From NCBI GenBank assembly GCA_023387735.1, contig JAEWHP010000035.1, positions 396,081-460,080 on the forward strand: a DNA stretch of 64,000 nucleotides. The letters are read 5' to 3'. The notes beneath the pieces are model-generated. The model made no database searches. It had not been told where the DNA came from and saw nothing but the letters and a program-made list of their open reading frames with translations. The stretch is from Pseudomonadota bacterium. Its GTDB lineage: Bacteria > Pseudomonadota > Alphaproteobacteria > Rhizobiales > Xanthobacteraceae. The translations under genes and the position numbers were made by a program. Shown here piece by piece: positions 24,555 through 33,015 of this stretch (position 1 is its first letter; each line of letters begins with the position of its first letter).

Positions 24555-25370
24555 CTACCCAGCCTCCGCGAACCGCGGCGCGCGTTTTTCCATGTTGGCG
24601 CGCACGGCCTCGGTCTGGTTGGCGCTGCCGAGCAACTTCTGCTGTTCGACGGATTCAGCGAGCAGCGCCGGGCCGGGATCGACGGACAGCTTGTTCAGCA
24701 TGCGCTTGGCAGCACGGATCGCATCCGGACTTTTGCTCGCGATTTCGCGTGCGAGCTCCAGCGCCGCACCCCGCGGATCGTCGCAGATCCGCGTTGCCAG
24801 GCCATATCTCATGGCTTCCTGCGCCGAGAAGATGCGGCCGGTATAGGTCAGCTCGCGCAGGATATCATCGCGGACCAGCGTGGCGAGAATGGGCGTACCG
24901 GCCATGTCCGGCACCAGACCCCATTTGATCTCCATGATCGACATCCGCGCGTCCGGTGTCAGGAAGCGCATGTCCGCTCCGAGCGCGAGCTGAAATCCGC
25001 CGCCGAACGCCACGCCCTGGATCGCCGCAATGACCGGCACCGGCAGTTGCCGCCAGCCCCACACCGCCTGTTGCGGGAAATTCGCCAACCCATGCGTGCG
25101 TGCAGACAGGTCACGTTTCTCGCCACCGGCGATCCCGTTACCGCCGCTCTCCTTCATCGCGGCGAAACGGCCCATATCGAGGCCGGCGCAGAACGCCCGC
25201 CCTTCCCCGGACAATACTACCACGCGGACCCCTTTTTCATGGGCAAGCCGCTCGGTCGCGGCGACCAGCGCCTCGAACATCGCGGCGTCGAGGGCATTCA
25301 TCTTGTCGGCCCGCACCAGTCGGACATCGGCAATGCCGTCCGAGATCGAGATCGAGACGCGTTGTTCCAT
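24555..25370 (-). CDS. Crotonase/enoyl-CoA hydratase family protein
   Basis: A 271-residue crotonase. The first oxyanion-hole segment is EGRAFCAGLDMGRF and the second is IQGVAFGGGFQLALGADMRF. The catalytic region reads MEIKWGLVPDMAGT; the Asp in PDMAG and the lack of the second hydratase Glu resemble dienoyl-CoA isomerase or related crotonases more than a classic hydratase. It lies upstream of the acyl-CoA synthetase on the same strand and is divergent from a 2,4-dienoyl-CoA-reductase-like SDR. That combination would suit metabolism of unsaturated acyl-CoAs. Confidence 0.85.
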   Translation of the reverse strand: MEQRVSISISDGIADVRLVRADKMNALDAAMFEALVAATERLAHEKGVRVVVLSGEGRAFCAGLDMGRFAAMKESGGNGIAGGEKRDLSARTHGLANFPQQAVWGWRQLPVPVIAAIQGVAFGGGFQLALGADMRFLTPDARMSIMEIKWGLVPDMAGTPILATLVRDDILRELTYTGRIFSAQEAMRYGLATRICDDPRGAALELAREIASKSPDAIRAAKRMLNKLSVDPGPALLAESVEQQKLLGSANQTEAVRANMEKRAPRFAEAG

Positions 25371-25441
25371 GGGAGATCCTCCACTCTTCTTTCTTGTCGC
25401 TTTGCCGACTTGCTGCTTTACAGAAAGGCCCTTGTCCGGTT

Positions 25442-25457
25442 TTAGTCAATCGACCAA
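25442..25457. promoter_or_regulatory. Candidate operator in crotonase/SDR divergent promoter
   Basis: TTAGTCAATCGACCAA is an imperfect 16-bp palindrome (arms TTAGTC and GACCAA with one mismatch) located 29 bp upstream of the SDR start and 72 bp upstream of the crotonase start. Its size and position suit a TetR- or GntR-type regulator. No regulator gene is adjacent. Confidence 0.35.
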
Positions 25458-25485
25458 TTAACAGCAACTCCCGTGGGTGGAAACG

Positions 25486-26358
25486 ATGTTCAACGATCAG
25501 CTTCTCGCCGGGCGGCGCATTCTCGTAACGGGTGGCGGCACCGGCCTCGGCAAGTCCATGGCGGCGCGGTTTCTTCAGCTCGGCGCCGAGGTTCACATCT
25601 GCGGCCGGCGCAAGATTGTTTGCGACGAGACTGCAACCGAACTGATGGACCAGTATGGAGGCCGCGTGGTCAGCCACGGCGTCGACATCCGCAACGCGAT
25701 GGCCGTCGATGAGATGATCGAGGCGATCTGGACCTCGGGTCCCCTCACCGACCTCATCAACAACGCCGCCGGCAATTTCATCTCGCGCTCGGAAGAGCTT
25801 TCGCCCCGCGGCTTCGATGCCGTTGCCAACATCGTCATGCACGGCACGTTCTACGTGACGCATGCGGTGGGCAGGCGCTGGATCGCCGGCAAGCACCGCG
25901 GCAACGTGGTGTCGATCACGGTTACCTGGGTCCGCAACGGCTCGCCCTATGTGGTGCCGTCGGCGATGAGCAAATCGGCGATCCACGCCATGACCATGTC
26001 GCTCGCGGTCGAGTGGGGCAAATACGGCATCCGCCTCAACACCATCGCGCCGGGCGAAATTCCGACCGAGGGCATGAGCAAGCGCATCAAGCCCGGCGAC
26101 GAGGCCGGCGCGCGCACCAAAGCGATGAATCCGATGGGCCGGGTCGGCACCATGGAGGAGTTGCAGAACCTCGCGGTGTTTTTGATTTCCGGCGGCTGCG
26201 ACTGGATCAACGGCGAGACTATCGCCATGGACGGCGCGCAGGCGCTCGCGATGGGCGGCAATTTCTATCAGCTGCGCGACTGGAGCGACGCCGACTGGAA
26301 CCAGGCCCGCGACTCCATCAAGGCGCAGAACGAAAAGGACCGCGCCTCGCGGGGGTGA
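25486..26358 (+). CDS. 2,4-dienoyl-CoA reductase-like SDR with altered active site
   Basis: A 290-residue SDR closely patterned on mitochondrial 2,4-dienoyl-CoA reductase: VTGGGTGLGKSMA (14-26), INNAAGNFIS with Asn97, VVPSAMSK with Ser159 and Lys163, VEWGKYGIRLNTIAPG, and DWINGETIAMDG. The position of the catalytic Tyr199 of human DECR1, as I recall that sequence, is Trp148 here (VVSITVTWVRNG). Tyr155 seven residues later aligns with a Phe. The protein may use Tyr155 or catalyse another reaction. The ATG at 25486 is preferred over a GTG at 25477. It is divergent from the crotonase gene and followed by a family B repeat. Confidence 0.85.
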   Translation: MFNDQLLAGRRILVTGGGTGLGKSMAARFLQLGAEVHICGRRKIVCDETATELMDQYGGRVVSHGVDIRNAMAVDEMIEAIWTSGPLTDLINNAAGNFISRSEELSPRGFDAVANIVMHGTFYVTHAVGRRWIAGKHRGNVVSITVTWVRNGSPYVVPSAMSKSAIHAMTMSLAVEWGKYGIRLNTIAPGEIPTEGMSKRIKPGDEAGARTKAMNPMGRVGTMEELQNLAVFLISGGCDWINGETIAMDGAQALAMGGNFYQLRDWSDADWNQARDSIKAQNEKDRASRG

Positions 26359-26366
26359 TCTCTGCT

Positions 26367-26484
26367 GTCGTCCCGGCGAAGGCCGGGACCCATAACCACC
26401 ATCGCCAGCTTTTGCGAAGGCAATTGGCCGCATCACCTTCCCGATAGGTCACGGCGTATGGGTCCCGGCCTTCGCCGGGACGAC
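26367..26484. repeat. Intergenic inverted repeat, family B
   Basis: GTCGTCCCGGCGAAGGCCGG and its inverted mate CCGGCCTTCGCCGGGACGAC lie 118 bp end to end, the same length as the copy at 11773-11890, although the interior differs. Confidence 0.8.
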
Positions 26485-26556
26485 GAGACCATATTGTCTT
26501 TGCCCGCGGATGACGCCAAACTCCGCGTAACCAAAACAAGACGCTACGGGAGAGAC

Positions 26557-28137
26557 ATGTCCACTTCGCAACAACCGGCGAACCTTGCCGACATGGTACG
26601 CGACCGCGCCAGGACGCGCGGCAATGCGCTGGCCTACGAATTCGAGGGCCGCCAGACCACCTTCGCCGAGTTCGACATCAAGACCAACCGGGTTGCGAAC
26701 GCGCTCATCGCACTGGGCGTCAAGCCGGGCGAGCGCATCGCCTATCTCGGCAAGAACAGCGACATCTATTTCGAGCTGTTGATGGGCGCGATGAAGGCCA
26801 ATGTGGTGATGGCGCCGGTCAACTGGCGGCTCGCCGGGCCCGAGGTCGCCTTCATCGTCGGCGATTGCAAGGCACCGGTGCTGTTCGTAGGTCCCGAATT
26901 CATCACCCAGGTCCGCAACATCAAGGCGCAATTGCCCGATGTCCGCACCATCATCACGACCGAAGGCGGCGCCCCAGAATGGCAGGACTTTACGCCGTGG
27001 CGCGATGCGGCAAGCGCCGACGACCCGAAAGTGCCGATCAACCCGAAGGACATCGCCATCCAGCTCTATACCTCGGGCACCACGGGCAAGCCGAAGGGCG
27101 CGATGCTGTCGCACGCCAACTTCCTCAACCTGGTGCAAACCGGCAACGAGGCCGAGAAGCCCGAATGGAACAAGTGGTCGACCGACGACGTCTCGCTGGT
27201 GGCGATGCCGATCTTCCATATCGGCGGCTCCGGCTGGGGCGTGATGGGCCTCTATCACGGCGCCCGCGGTGTGATCGCGCGCGAGTTCGACCCGACCAAG
27301 GTGCTGGACTTCTTCGAACAGTCCGGCATCACCAAGCTGTTCATGGTGCCCGCCGCGATGCAGTTCGTGGTGCGGCAGCCGCGCGCGCGCGAGGTGGATT
27401 TTTCGCGCCTGAAATACATGCTCTACGGCGCCTCGCCCATTCCCGCAGCCCTGCTGAAGGAATGCATCGAGGTGTTCAAATGCGGCTTCGTGCAGATGTA
27501 CGGCATGACCGAGACGACAGGCACCATCGTCGCCCTGCCGCCCGAGGACCATGTCGAGGGCCTGGAACGCATGCGCTCCGCCGGCAAGGCGCTGCCCGGA
27601 ATCGAGCTCGCGATCCTCGATCCTGACGGCAACCGGCTGCCGCCACGCGAGGTCGGCGAGATCGCCACCCGCTCCGGCTCCAACATGGCCGGGTACTGGA
27701 ACCTGCCGGAGGCGACCGCCAAGACGCTCGGCGCCGACGGCTGGCTACGCACCGGCGATGCCGGCTATATGGACGAGGACGGCTACCTCTATATCCACGA
27801 CCGCATCAAGGACATGATCATCTCCGGCGGCGAGAACATCTACCCCGCCGAAGTCGAGAGCGCGCTGTGCGATCATCCTGATGTGGCCGAAGCCGCCGTG
27901 ATCGGCATCCCCGACGACAAATGGGGCGAAGCGGTCAAGGCGATCGTGGTGATGAAGCCGGGCAAGCAGGCCACTGCCACCGAGATCATCAACTTCACCC
28001 GCGAACGCATCGCCGGTTTCAAGACGCCGAAGTCGGTCGATTTTCTGGAGGCCTTGCCGCGCAACCCGTCAGGCAAGATCCTGCGGCGGAACTTGCGCGA
28101 CCCGTATTGGGCCGGGAAAGACCGCCAGGTGAATTGA
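26557..28137 (+). CDS. Fatty-acid-type acyl-CoA synthetase
   Basis: A 526-residue ANL ligase. Motifs are YTSGTTGKPKGAMLSH (171-186), YGMTETTG, TGDAGYMDEDGYLYIHDRIKDMI, GGENIYPAEVE and the catalytic Lys507 in RNPSGKILRRNL. I start at the ATG at 26557, preceded by CGGGAGAG. The open frame further upstream is repeat-derived. It forms acyl-AMP and then acyl-CoA in the cytoplasm. It follows the dienoyl-CoA-reductase-like SDR on the same strand and could feed the acyl-CoA dehydrogenases and crotonases downstream. It shares the LRDPYW tail with the ligase at 22874-24418, so the two are probably related paralogues. Confidence 0.88.
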   Translation: MSTSQQPANLADMVRDRARTRGNALAYEFEGRQTTFAEFDIKTNRVANALIALGVKPGERIAYLGKNSDIYFELLMGAMKANVVMAPVNWRLAGPEVAFIVGDCKAPVLFVGPEFITQVRNIKAQLPDVRTIITTEGGAPEWQDFTPWRDAASADDPKVPINPKDIAIQLYTSGTTGKPKGAMLSHANFLNLVQTGNEAEKPEWNKWSTDDVSLVAMPIFHIGGSGWGVMGLYHGARGVIAREFDPTKVLDFFEQSGITKLFMVPAAMQFVVRQPRAREVDFSRLKYMLYGASPIPAALLKECIEVFKCGFVQMYGMTETTGTIVALPPEDHVEGLERMRSAGKALPGIELAILDPDGNRLPPREVGEIATRSGSNMAGYWNLPEATAKTLGADGWLRTGDAGYMDEDGYLYIHDRIKDMIISGGENIYPAEVESALCDHPDVAEAAVIGIPDDKWGEAVKAIVVMKPGKQATATEIINFTRERIAGFKTPKSVDFLEALPRNPSGKILRRNLRDPYWAGKDRQVN

Positions 28138-28146
28138 AAGCGTTTC

Positions 28147-28227
28147 GTAGGGTGGGCAAAGCGCAGCGTGCCCACCATTCAGAGCACCGCAAGTTGTGGT
28201 GGGCAGGGTGGGTTTTGCCCACCCTAC
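28147..28227. repeat. Intergenic inverted repeat, family C (GTAGGGTGGGCAAAGC)
   Basis: GTAGGGTGGGCAAAGC with CGTGCCCACC on the left pairs with GGTGGGCA and TTTTGCCCACCCTAC on the right. It lies between the convergent acyl-CoA synthetase and acyl-CoA dehydrogenase genes. Copies also lie at 37072-37158 and 44902-44982. Confidence 0.8.
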
Positions 28228-28252
28228 CGATTCTCGCAATGACGGAGGAAGC

Positions 28253-29527
28253 TCAATGCTTCCCCGCGCCCATGTACCCGAACAAGAATCCCGCGACCTT
28301 GCGCTTCTGGATTTCCTCGCTGCCCTCGGTGATGCGGTAGCGGCGGTGGTGGCGGTAGATGTGCTCGAACGGCTTGTGGCGTGAGTAGCCCATGCCACCG
28401 TGGACCTGCATGGCGCGGTCAGCGGCTTCGCAGCACAGGCGGTTTGCCCAGTAGTTGCACATCGAGACCCGGTCGGAGAGCGTGTGCTCGACCTGCGCCT
28501 GCGTCAGCTGATCCATCTCCCACGCGGTTTTGCGGATCAACAGCCGGAGCATCTCTGCCTGCGTCGCCAGTTCGACCAGCGGCCACTGGATCGCCTGATT
28601 CTCGGCCAGTGCCTTGCCGAAGGGCTTTCGCTCGCGCGCGTATTTGACGCTCTCGTTGATGCAGTAGACGGCGGCCCCCAGCGAACTCGCCGCCTGGCGG
28701 ATGCGGTTCTCGTGCACGAAACACTGCGCCAGCGACAGGCCGCGGCCGACCTCGCCGAACTGTGCATCCTCAGGCACGAACACGTCAGTGAAGCTGACCC
28801 GCGGATGGTCCGTCGGCATGTTGAAGGTCCACATATATTCCTCGACCTTCACGCCGAGGCTCTTGGCCGGCACCAGGAAACAGGTGATGCCGCGCGCGTC
28901 GCCGTCATTGCCCGAGGTGCGCGCAAACAGCGCGCAATGGGTGGCGACATGCATGCCGGTCGTCCACATCTTCTCGCCGTTGATGATCCAGCCCTTGACG
29001 TTGTCGCGCGCTGCCTGCACCGCGCGCGTCTCCATGTGCGTCGCGTCCGAGCCGTGGTTGGGCTCGGTCAAACCAAACGTGATGCGGTACTTCCCCCTGA
29101 TCGAACCGTCGATCATCTCCTTCTGCGCATCGGTGCCGTAGCGATCGAGCATGGTCACGATCGGCAGATTGCCGACGATGGAATGCTCGTTCTGCAGGTC
29201 GTTGTGCAGGCCGAGACCCTTGGAAGCGAAATGCTCGCGGATCACGGCCATCCAGAGGTTGGAACCGTCCTTGCCGCCGTAGCGCTTCGGGATCGCGAAG
29301 CGCAAATGGCCGGCGTCGTCCGCAAGGTTCTTGGCCTTGCGCAGCAGCACCTCCCATTCGTGCCGCGGCAGACCGCCGTTCTCGAAATCGGTGCGCGCCC
29401 ATTCGCGGCGATGATCGAAGAAGCGGATGTTGTCGTCGGCTTCTTCCAGCGGCTTGATCTCGCGCGCGATGAAGCGGTCGAGCTCTTCCAGATAGGCCGT
29501 GAGGTCGGCAGGCAGGTTGAAATCCAA
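28253..29527 (-). CDS. Acyl-CoA dehydrogenase family protein
   Basis: A 424-residue flavoprotein of the ACAD fold. FAD/substrate segments are FGLTEPNHGSDATHMETRAV, GWIINGEKMWTTGMHVATHC, AVQVHGGMGYS-like (MQVHGGMGYSRHKPFE) and ITEGSEEIQKRKVAG near the end. The best start is TTG at 29527 (MDFNLPADLTAYLEELDRF): GGGAGAG lies 6 bp upstream and no suitable ATG exists near the domain start. The gene is divergent from an enoyl-CoA hydratase gene, so the pair could form and hydrate an enoyl-CoA. Confidence 0.88.
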   Translation of the reverse strand: MDFNLPADLTAYLEELDRFIAREIKPLEEADDNIRFFDHRREWARTDFENGGLPRHEWEVLLRKAKNLADDAGHLRFAIPKRYGGKDGSNLWMAVIREHFASKGLGLHNDLQNEHSIVGNLPIVTMLDRYGTDAQKEMIDGSIRGKYRITFGLTEPNHGSDATHMETRAVQAARDNVKGWIINGEKMWTTGMHVATHCALFARTSGNDGDARGITCFLVPAKSLGVKVEEYMWTFNMPTDHPRVSFTDVFVPEDAQFGEVGRGLSLAQCFVHENRIRQAASSLGAAVYCINESVKYARERKPFGKALAENQAIQWPLVELATQAEMLRLLIRKTAWEMDQLTQAQVEHTLSDRVSMCNYWANRLCCEAADRAMQVHGGMGYSRHKPFEHIYRHHRRYRITEGSEEIQKRKVAGFLFGYMGAGKH

Positions 29528-29621
29528 GGCGGTCTCTCCCGGAATTGTCGTCTGTTTTGATTTGCGTTTAGGCGCTACGGGGCGCTCATGCTCGGATCGA
29601 TTAAGGTTGGAAGACCGGACC

Positions 29622-29641
29622 CAAGTCAAGATCAAGTCAAG
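29622..29641. promoter_or_regulatory. Direct repeat in ACAD/crotonase divergent promoter
   Basis: CAAGTCAAG is repeated exactly with a 2-bp gap (period 11 bp, about one helical turn) between the divergent starts at 29527 and 29763. In-phase direct repeats are a common activator-binding layout. The binding protein is unknown. Confidence 0.35.
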
Positions 29642-29762
29642 CGAGGCAATAACGCTTGGCACGCGCAGTGGCCTTGCGTAATTGGATGGCATCCGACGCC
29701 GGGCCGGCGCTACACTTGCGGCCAGATATTCTTTGTCACAGAAAATCCGAACGGGAGCCAAC

Positions 29763-30542
29763 ATGGATCTGAAATTCTCCAAGGTGACGCGCAAGGGTCC
29801 GATCACGATCATCACGCTGTCGCGCCCCGAAGTGTACAATGCGTTGCATATCGACGCGCATTTCGAACTCAACAAGGTGTTCGACGATTTCTCCGCCGAT
29901 CCCGATCAGTGGGTCGCGATCGTCACCGGCGCCGGCGACAAGGCGTTCTGCGCCGGCAACGACCTGAAGTGGCAGGCGGCGGGCGGCAAGCGCGGCTGGG
30001 ACAAGGGCGGCTTTGCCGGCCTCACCTCGCGGTTCGACTGCGACAAGCCGATCATCGCCGCCGTCAACGGCGTCGCGATGGGCGGCGGCTTCGAGATCGC
30101 GCTGGCCTGCGACCTCATCATCGCGTCCGAAAATGCCACCTTCGCGCTGCCCGAGCCCCGCGTCGGCCTCGCCGCCCTCGCCGGCGGCGTGCACCGGCTG
30201 CCGCGACAAATCGGCCTTAAGCGCGCCATGGGCATGATCCTCACCGCCCGCCACGTTTCGGCCAAGGAAGGCCTCGAACTCGGCTTCGTGAACGAGGTGG
30301 TTCCGGCCGGCGAGGCGCTGGCTGCAGCGGAACGCTGGGCCGAGACCATCTGCAAGAATTCGCCGATGTCGATCCGCGCCTCCAAGCAGGCGATCCAGCG
30401 CGGGCTGGAAGTGTCGCTGGAACAGGCGATCGCCGAGCAGCGCGAATATCCCGCTGTCAAGGCGATGGCGGCGTCACAGGATTACATCGAGGGCCCGAAG
30501 GCGTTTTCGGAGAAGCGCCCGCCGAAGTGGCTGGGGAAATAA
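29763..30542 (+). CDS. Enoyl-CoA hydratase/crotonase family protein
   Basis: A 259-residue crotonase with AFCAGNDLKWQ and VNGVAMGGGFEIALACDLII as the two oxyanion segments. Glu in GGFEIAL and Glu in LPEPRVGLAA sit where the two catalytic glutamates of true enoyl-CoA hydratases occur, which supports hydratase activity. The ATG at 29763 follows AACGGGAGCC. It is divergent from the acyl-CoA dehydrogenase and convergent with the DUF6285 gene across repeat DNA. Confidence 0.88.
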   Translation: MDLKFSKVTRKGPITIITLSRPEVYNALHIDAHFELNKVFDDFSADPDQWVAIVTGAGDKAFCAGNDLKWQAAGGKRGWDKGGFAGLTSRFDCDKPIIAAVNGVAMGGGFEIALACDLIIASENATFALPEPRVGLAALAGGVHRLPRQIGLKRAMGMILTARHVSAKEGLELGFVNEVVPAGEALAAAERWAETICKNSPMSIRASKQAIQRGLEVSLEQAIAEQREYPAVKAMAASQDYIEGPKAFSEKRPPKWLGK

Positions 30543-30550
30543 CGCGTAGT

Positions 30551-30591
30551 CGTCATTCCGGGGCGATGCCAAGCATCGAACCCGGAATGAC
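30551..30591. repeat. Short family A inverted repeat
   Basis: CGTCATTCCGGGGCGATGC followed by GCATCGAACCCGGAATGAC: a minimal copy of family A with only one internal unit. Confidence 0.75.
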
Positions 30592-30600
30592 AGATCTCGT

Positions 30601-30677
30601 AGGATGGGTAGAGCGCAGCGAACCCATCAATTCATTGCGCGGAGAGATGATGGGTTTCGCTGCGCTCTACCCATCCT
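30601..30677. repeat. Inverted repeat, family D (AGGATGGGTAGAGCGCAGCG)
   Basis: AGGATGGGTAGAGCGCAGCG and its inverted mate CGCTGCGCTCTACCCATCCT enclose an inner ACCCATCA/TGATGGGT pair. It overlaps the last two bases of the DUF6285 gene region and lies between convergent genes. Confidence 0.8.
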
Positions 30678-31050
30678 ACTTGTTCCCCAATTCCCTTTTG
30701 TACGACCCGTAGTTCGGCTGATCGACGGCGAGCTTGTCCAGCGTGGTCTGCCAGAGATGTTCTTTGAGTCCCGGCGTCTGCAGGTCGACTTCGCCCTTTG
30801 CAATCTTCTCCGACAGCGCGCGATTCAACTCGATCAGCGAGCCCTCCGAACCCAATAGCTGCTTCAGCCGCGCGGTCTCGGCCGCATCGCTCCCCTGCTC
30901 AAGCGTCAATTGCCGCGTCACGAGATCGAGCGCGTTGATGCCGACGCGGAGCTTAAAGGCGTTGTGACCCTTGATGACGGGCGTGATTTCGTTGCGGAGG
31001 AAATCCGCAACCGCCTTGATCAGTTCGGTGGGTGTCGGTTCGTCCTGCAT
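30676..31050 (-). CDS. DUF6285 family small protein, LvaB-like candidate
   Basis: A 124-residue soluble, largely helical protein (TPTELIKAVADFLRNEITP, IKGHNAFKLRVGINALDLV, RALSEKIAKGEVDL). I recognise it as the DUF6285 type found next to APH-like phosphotransferases. The ATG at 31050 has GAGGGAA upstream and starts 1 bp after the stop of the kinase gene, so the two are coupled. In Pseudomonas putida levulinate catabolism, the small LvaB protein is needed together with the kinase LvaA. The same gene order and size suggest this protein is an accessory subunit of the kinase; that link is inference. Confidence 0.75.
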   Translation of the reverse strand: MQDEPTPTELIKAVADFLRNEITPVIKGHNAFKLRVGINALDLVTRQLTLEQGSDAAETARLKQLLGSEGSLIELNRALSEKIAKGEVDLQTPGLKEHLWQTTLDKLAVDQPNYGSYKRELGNK

Positions 31051-31051
31051 C

Positions 31052-32044
31052 TTATTTCCCTCGCGGCGCAAGCAGCCGCAGCAGATCGATTTCCGTCTCC
31101 GACGAGCGGCGACCGATCATCGCCTGCTCCATCGGGTGATCGGGAGCGTTACGGAACCGCTGCATCATGCGGCCGCACATGGTGCCCCAGCGCAGCGTGC
31201 CCATCACTTCCCAGAACATCACGCGATCAGGGTCGGCCTTGCCGCCAGCTTCCTCGTAACCCGCAAACAGATCCTCGCGCGTGCCAAAGCCGCCGACCGG
31301 CTTGTCGATCTCGCCGAAGCGCCAGGAGTTGACGCAGATCCAGCCGAGGTCCTCCATCGGATCGCCGAAATGCGCGAGTTCCCAGTCCAGCACCGCGCGC
31401 ACCCCGTCGGGGCCGATGATGAGATTGCCATGGCGAAAATCGCCATGCACCAGCGTGACCTCGCGCGACGGGCCGGGATCGTGGTCGGCGAGCCAGCGCA
31501 GCGCGAGTTCAAACACCGGACGCGGCCAGTTGGACTTCTTGTATTCGCGCGTGAGGTCGGCAATTTCCTTGGTCGTGGTATTGCTGCGCATATCCGGCAG
31601 TTTGTCTCGCGAAAGGCCGTGAATGCCGGCGGCGATCCTGCCGATCTGGCGCGCCAGCAGCGGTCTTGCCTTTGCAAATTCGTCGTCGCGCAGGATCTTG
31701 CGCGCGATGGTCTCGCCCTCGACCCGCACCATGATGAAGCCGCGGCCGAGTTCGTCGGCCGGCGTCAACACGTGCATCACCCGCGGCGACGGCAGGCCTG
31801 TATCGTACGCAAGCTGCATCAGCACGGCTTCGCCATCGAGGTCGACCCCGCGCGACGGCGAAGGCGACGCGCCATAGCCCGGCGGCGAACGGCGCAGGAT
31901 GGCGCCGACATTGCCGTCCGGGTGCACGATGTCGAACTTCCAGGTCTCCTGGCTGGCGCCGCCGGAAAGTCTTGCGGCGCCAGTGACGCCGGTCGCTCCC
32001 GGATACCAGGAGGCAACGCAGCGTCCGAGTTGCTGCTCGATCAT
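31052..32044 (-). CDS. APH-family phosphotransferase, LvaA/ACAD10-11 kinase-like
   Basis: A 330-residue kinase of the aminoglycoside-phosphotransferase fold. The catalytic loop is VHGDFRHGNLII and the metal-binding motif is VLDWELAHFGDP. The glycine-rich N-lobe is LSGGASQETWKFDI. The set WICVNSWRFGEIDKPVGGFG is typical of the acyl-CoA-pathway branch, not of antibiotic kinases. The ATG at 32044 overlaps the stop of the upstream crotonase (ATGA). This branch includes LvaA, which phosphorylates 4-hydroxyacyl-CoA, and the kinase domains of animal ACAD10/ACAD11. A role in activating a hydroxyacyl-CoA for loss of phosphate is therefore the best hypothesis. Confidence 0.82.
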   Translation of the reverse strand: MIEQQLGRCVASWYPGATGVTGAARLSGGASQETWKFDIVHPDGNVGAILRRSPPGYGASPSPSRGVDLDGEAVLMQLAYDTGLPSPRVMHVLTPADELGRGFIMVRVEGETIARKILRDDEFAKARPLLARQIGRIAAGIHGLSRDKLPDMRSNTTTKEIADLTREYKKSNWPRPVFELALRWLADHDPGPSREVTLVHGDFRHGNLIIGPDGVRAVLDWELAHFGDPMEDLGWICVNSWRFGEIDKPVGGFGTREDLFAGYEEAGGKADPDRVMFWEVMGTLRWGTMCGRMMQRFRNAPDHPMEQAMIGRRSSETEIDLLRLLAPRGK

Positions 32045-32832
32045 TTGCCCTTGAACTTGGCGGGACGCTTCTCGAGGAACGCCGTCACGCCTTCCTTGAA
32101 ATCTTCCGCCGCGCCCGCAATGCGCTGCGACTCGAATTCGAGGTTGAGCTGTTCCTCGAACGAATTCTCCGGGCTGTCCCAATAGAGCTTGCGGATCAGC
32201 GACAGCGCAATCGTCGGCCCGTTGGCGAGGTCATGCGCCAGCTTCATCACTTCTTCCATCAGCACGCCGTCATCGTGGACGCGGTTGACGAGGCCCCACT
32301 CCAGCGCCTTCTCCGCCGGCAGCCGCTCGCCCATCAACGACAGTTCGACCGAGCGCGCCTTGCCGATCATGCGCGGCAAGAGCCAGGTCGAGCCGCAGTC
32401 CGGCACCAGGCCGATGCGGCGGAACGCCTGCAGGAAATAGGACGAGCGCGCGCACAGGATCATGTCGCCCATCAGCGCAAAACTCATCCCGGCGCCGGCT
32501 GCGGGACCGTTGACCGCGGTCACGATCGGGCAATGCAGCCGGCGGAGCCGCCGCAGGAACGGGTGAAACCCGATTTCCAGCGACTGGCCGGCGTTGCTCT
32601 TGCCGGGCTTCTGGTTGTTGCGGCCCTGCAAATTGGCGCCGGTGCAGAACGCGCGTCCGGCGCCGGTCAGCACCAGGCAGCGCACCTCCTCCCGCTTGTC
32701 CTCGATGGCATCGAGCGCCTCGGAAAGGCCGCCCAGCATGTCCATCGAGACCGCGTTCATGACCTCCTGATGATCGAGCTTGAGAACGGCGACCGCGCCG
32801 TCGAAATCGAGCGTGACGTGCTTGAACTGCAT
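32041..32832 (-). CDS. Enoyl-CoA hydratase/isomerase (PaaG-like crotonase)
   Basis: A 263-residue crotonase with GRAFCTGANLQGR and VNGPAAGAGMSFALMGDMIL as oxyanion segments and FRRIGLVPDCGSTWLLPRMI around the active site. The Asp in VPDCGS, in place of a second Glu, resembles PaaG/isomerase-type members. It is the first gene of a three-gene unit: crotonase, then kinase (4 bp overlap), then DUF6285 (1 bp gap). The tight coupling implies that its substrate belongs to the kinase pathway, possibly shifting the double bond or hydrating the enoyl-CoA formed. Confidence 0.85.
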   Translation of the reverse strand: MQFKHVTLDFDGAVAVLKLDHQEVMNAVSMDMLGGLSEALDAIEDKREEVRCLVLTGAGRAFCTGANLQGRNNQKPGKSNAGQSLEIGFHPFLRRLRRLHCPIVTAVNGPAAGAGMSFALMGDMILCARSSYFLQAFRRIGLVPDCGSTWLLPRMIGKARSVELSLMGERLPAEKALEWGLVNRVHDDGVLMEEVMKLAHDLANGPTIALSLIRKLYWDSPENSFEEQLNLEFESQRIAGAAEDFKEGVTAFLEKRPAKFKGK

Positions 32833-33015
32833 GGTTTCCTCGTGACTTGTGTTTACGCGCTATTTCCGTTGCGCGGCAGACCGGACTTGCTGTCTCGATC
32901 CATATTTGATTTTCCAGATCGCCTTGTCCATGGTTGGACCTGAACATCTGACGATCTCTCGACGCACGGCTTAACGCGCGCCAGACCAAATGGGAACACC
33001 CCAGGGGAAAATCCA

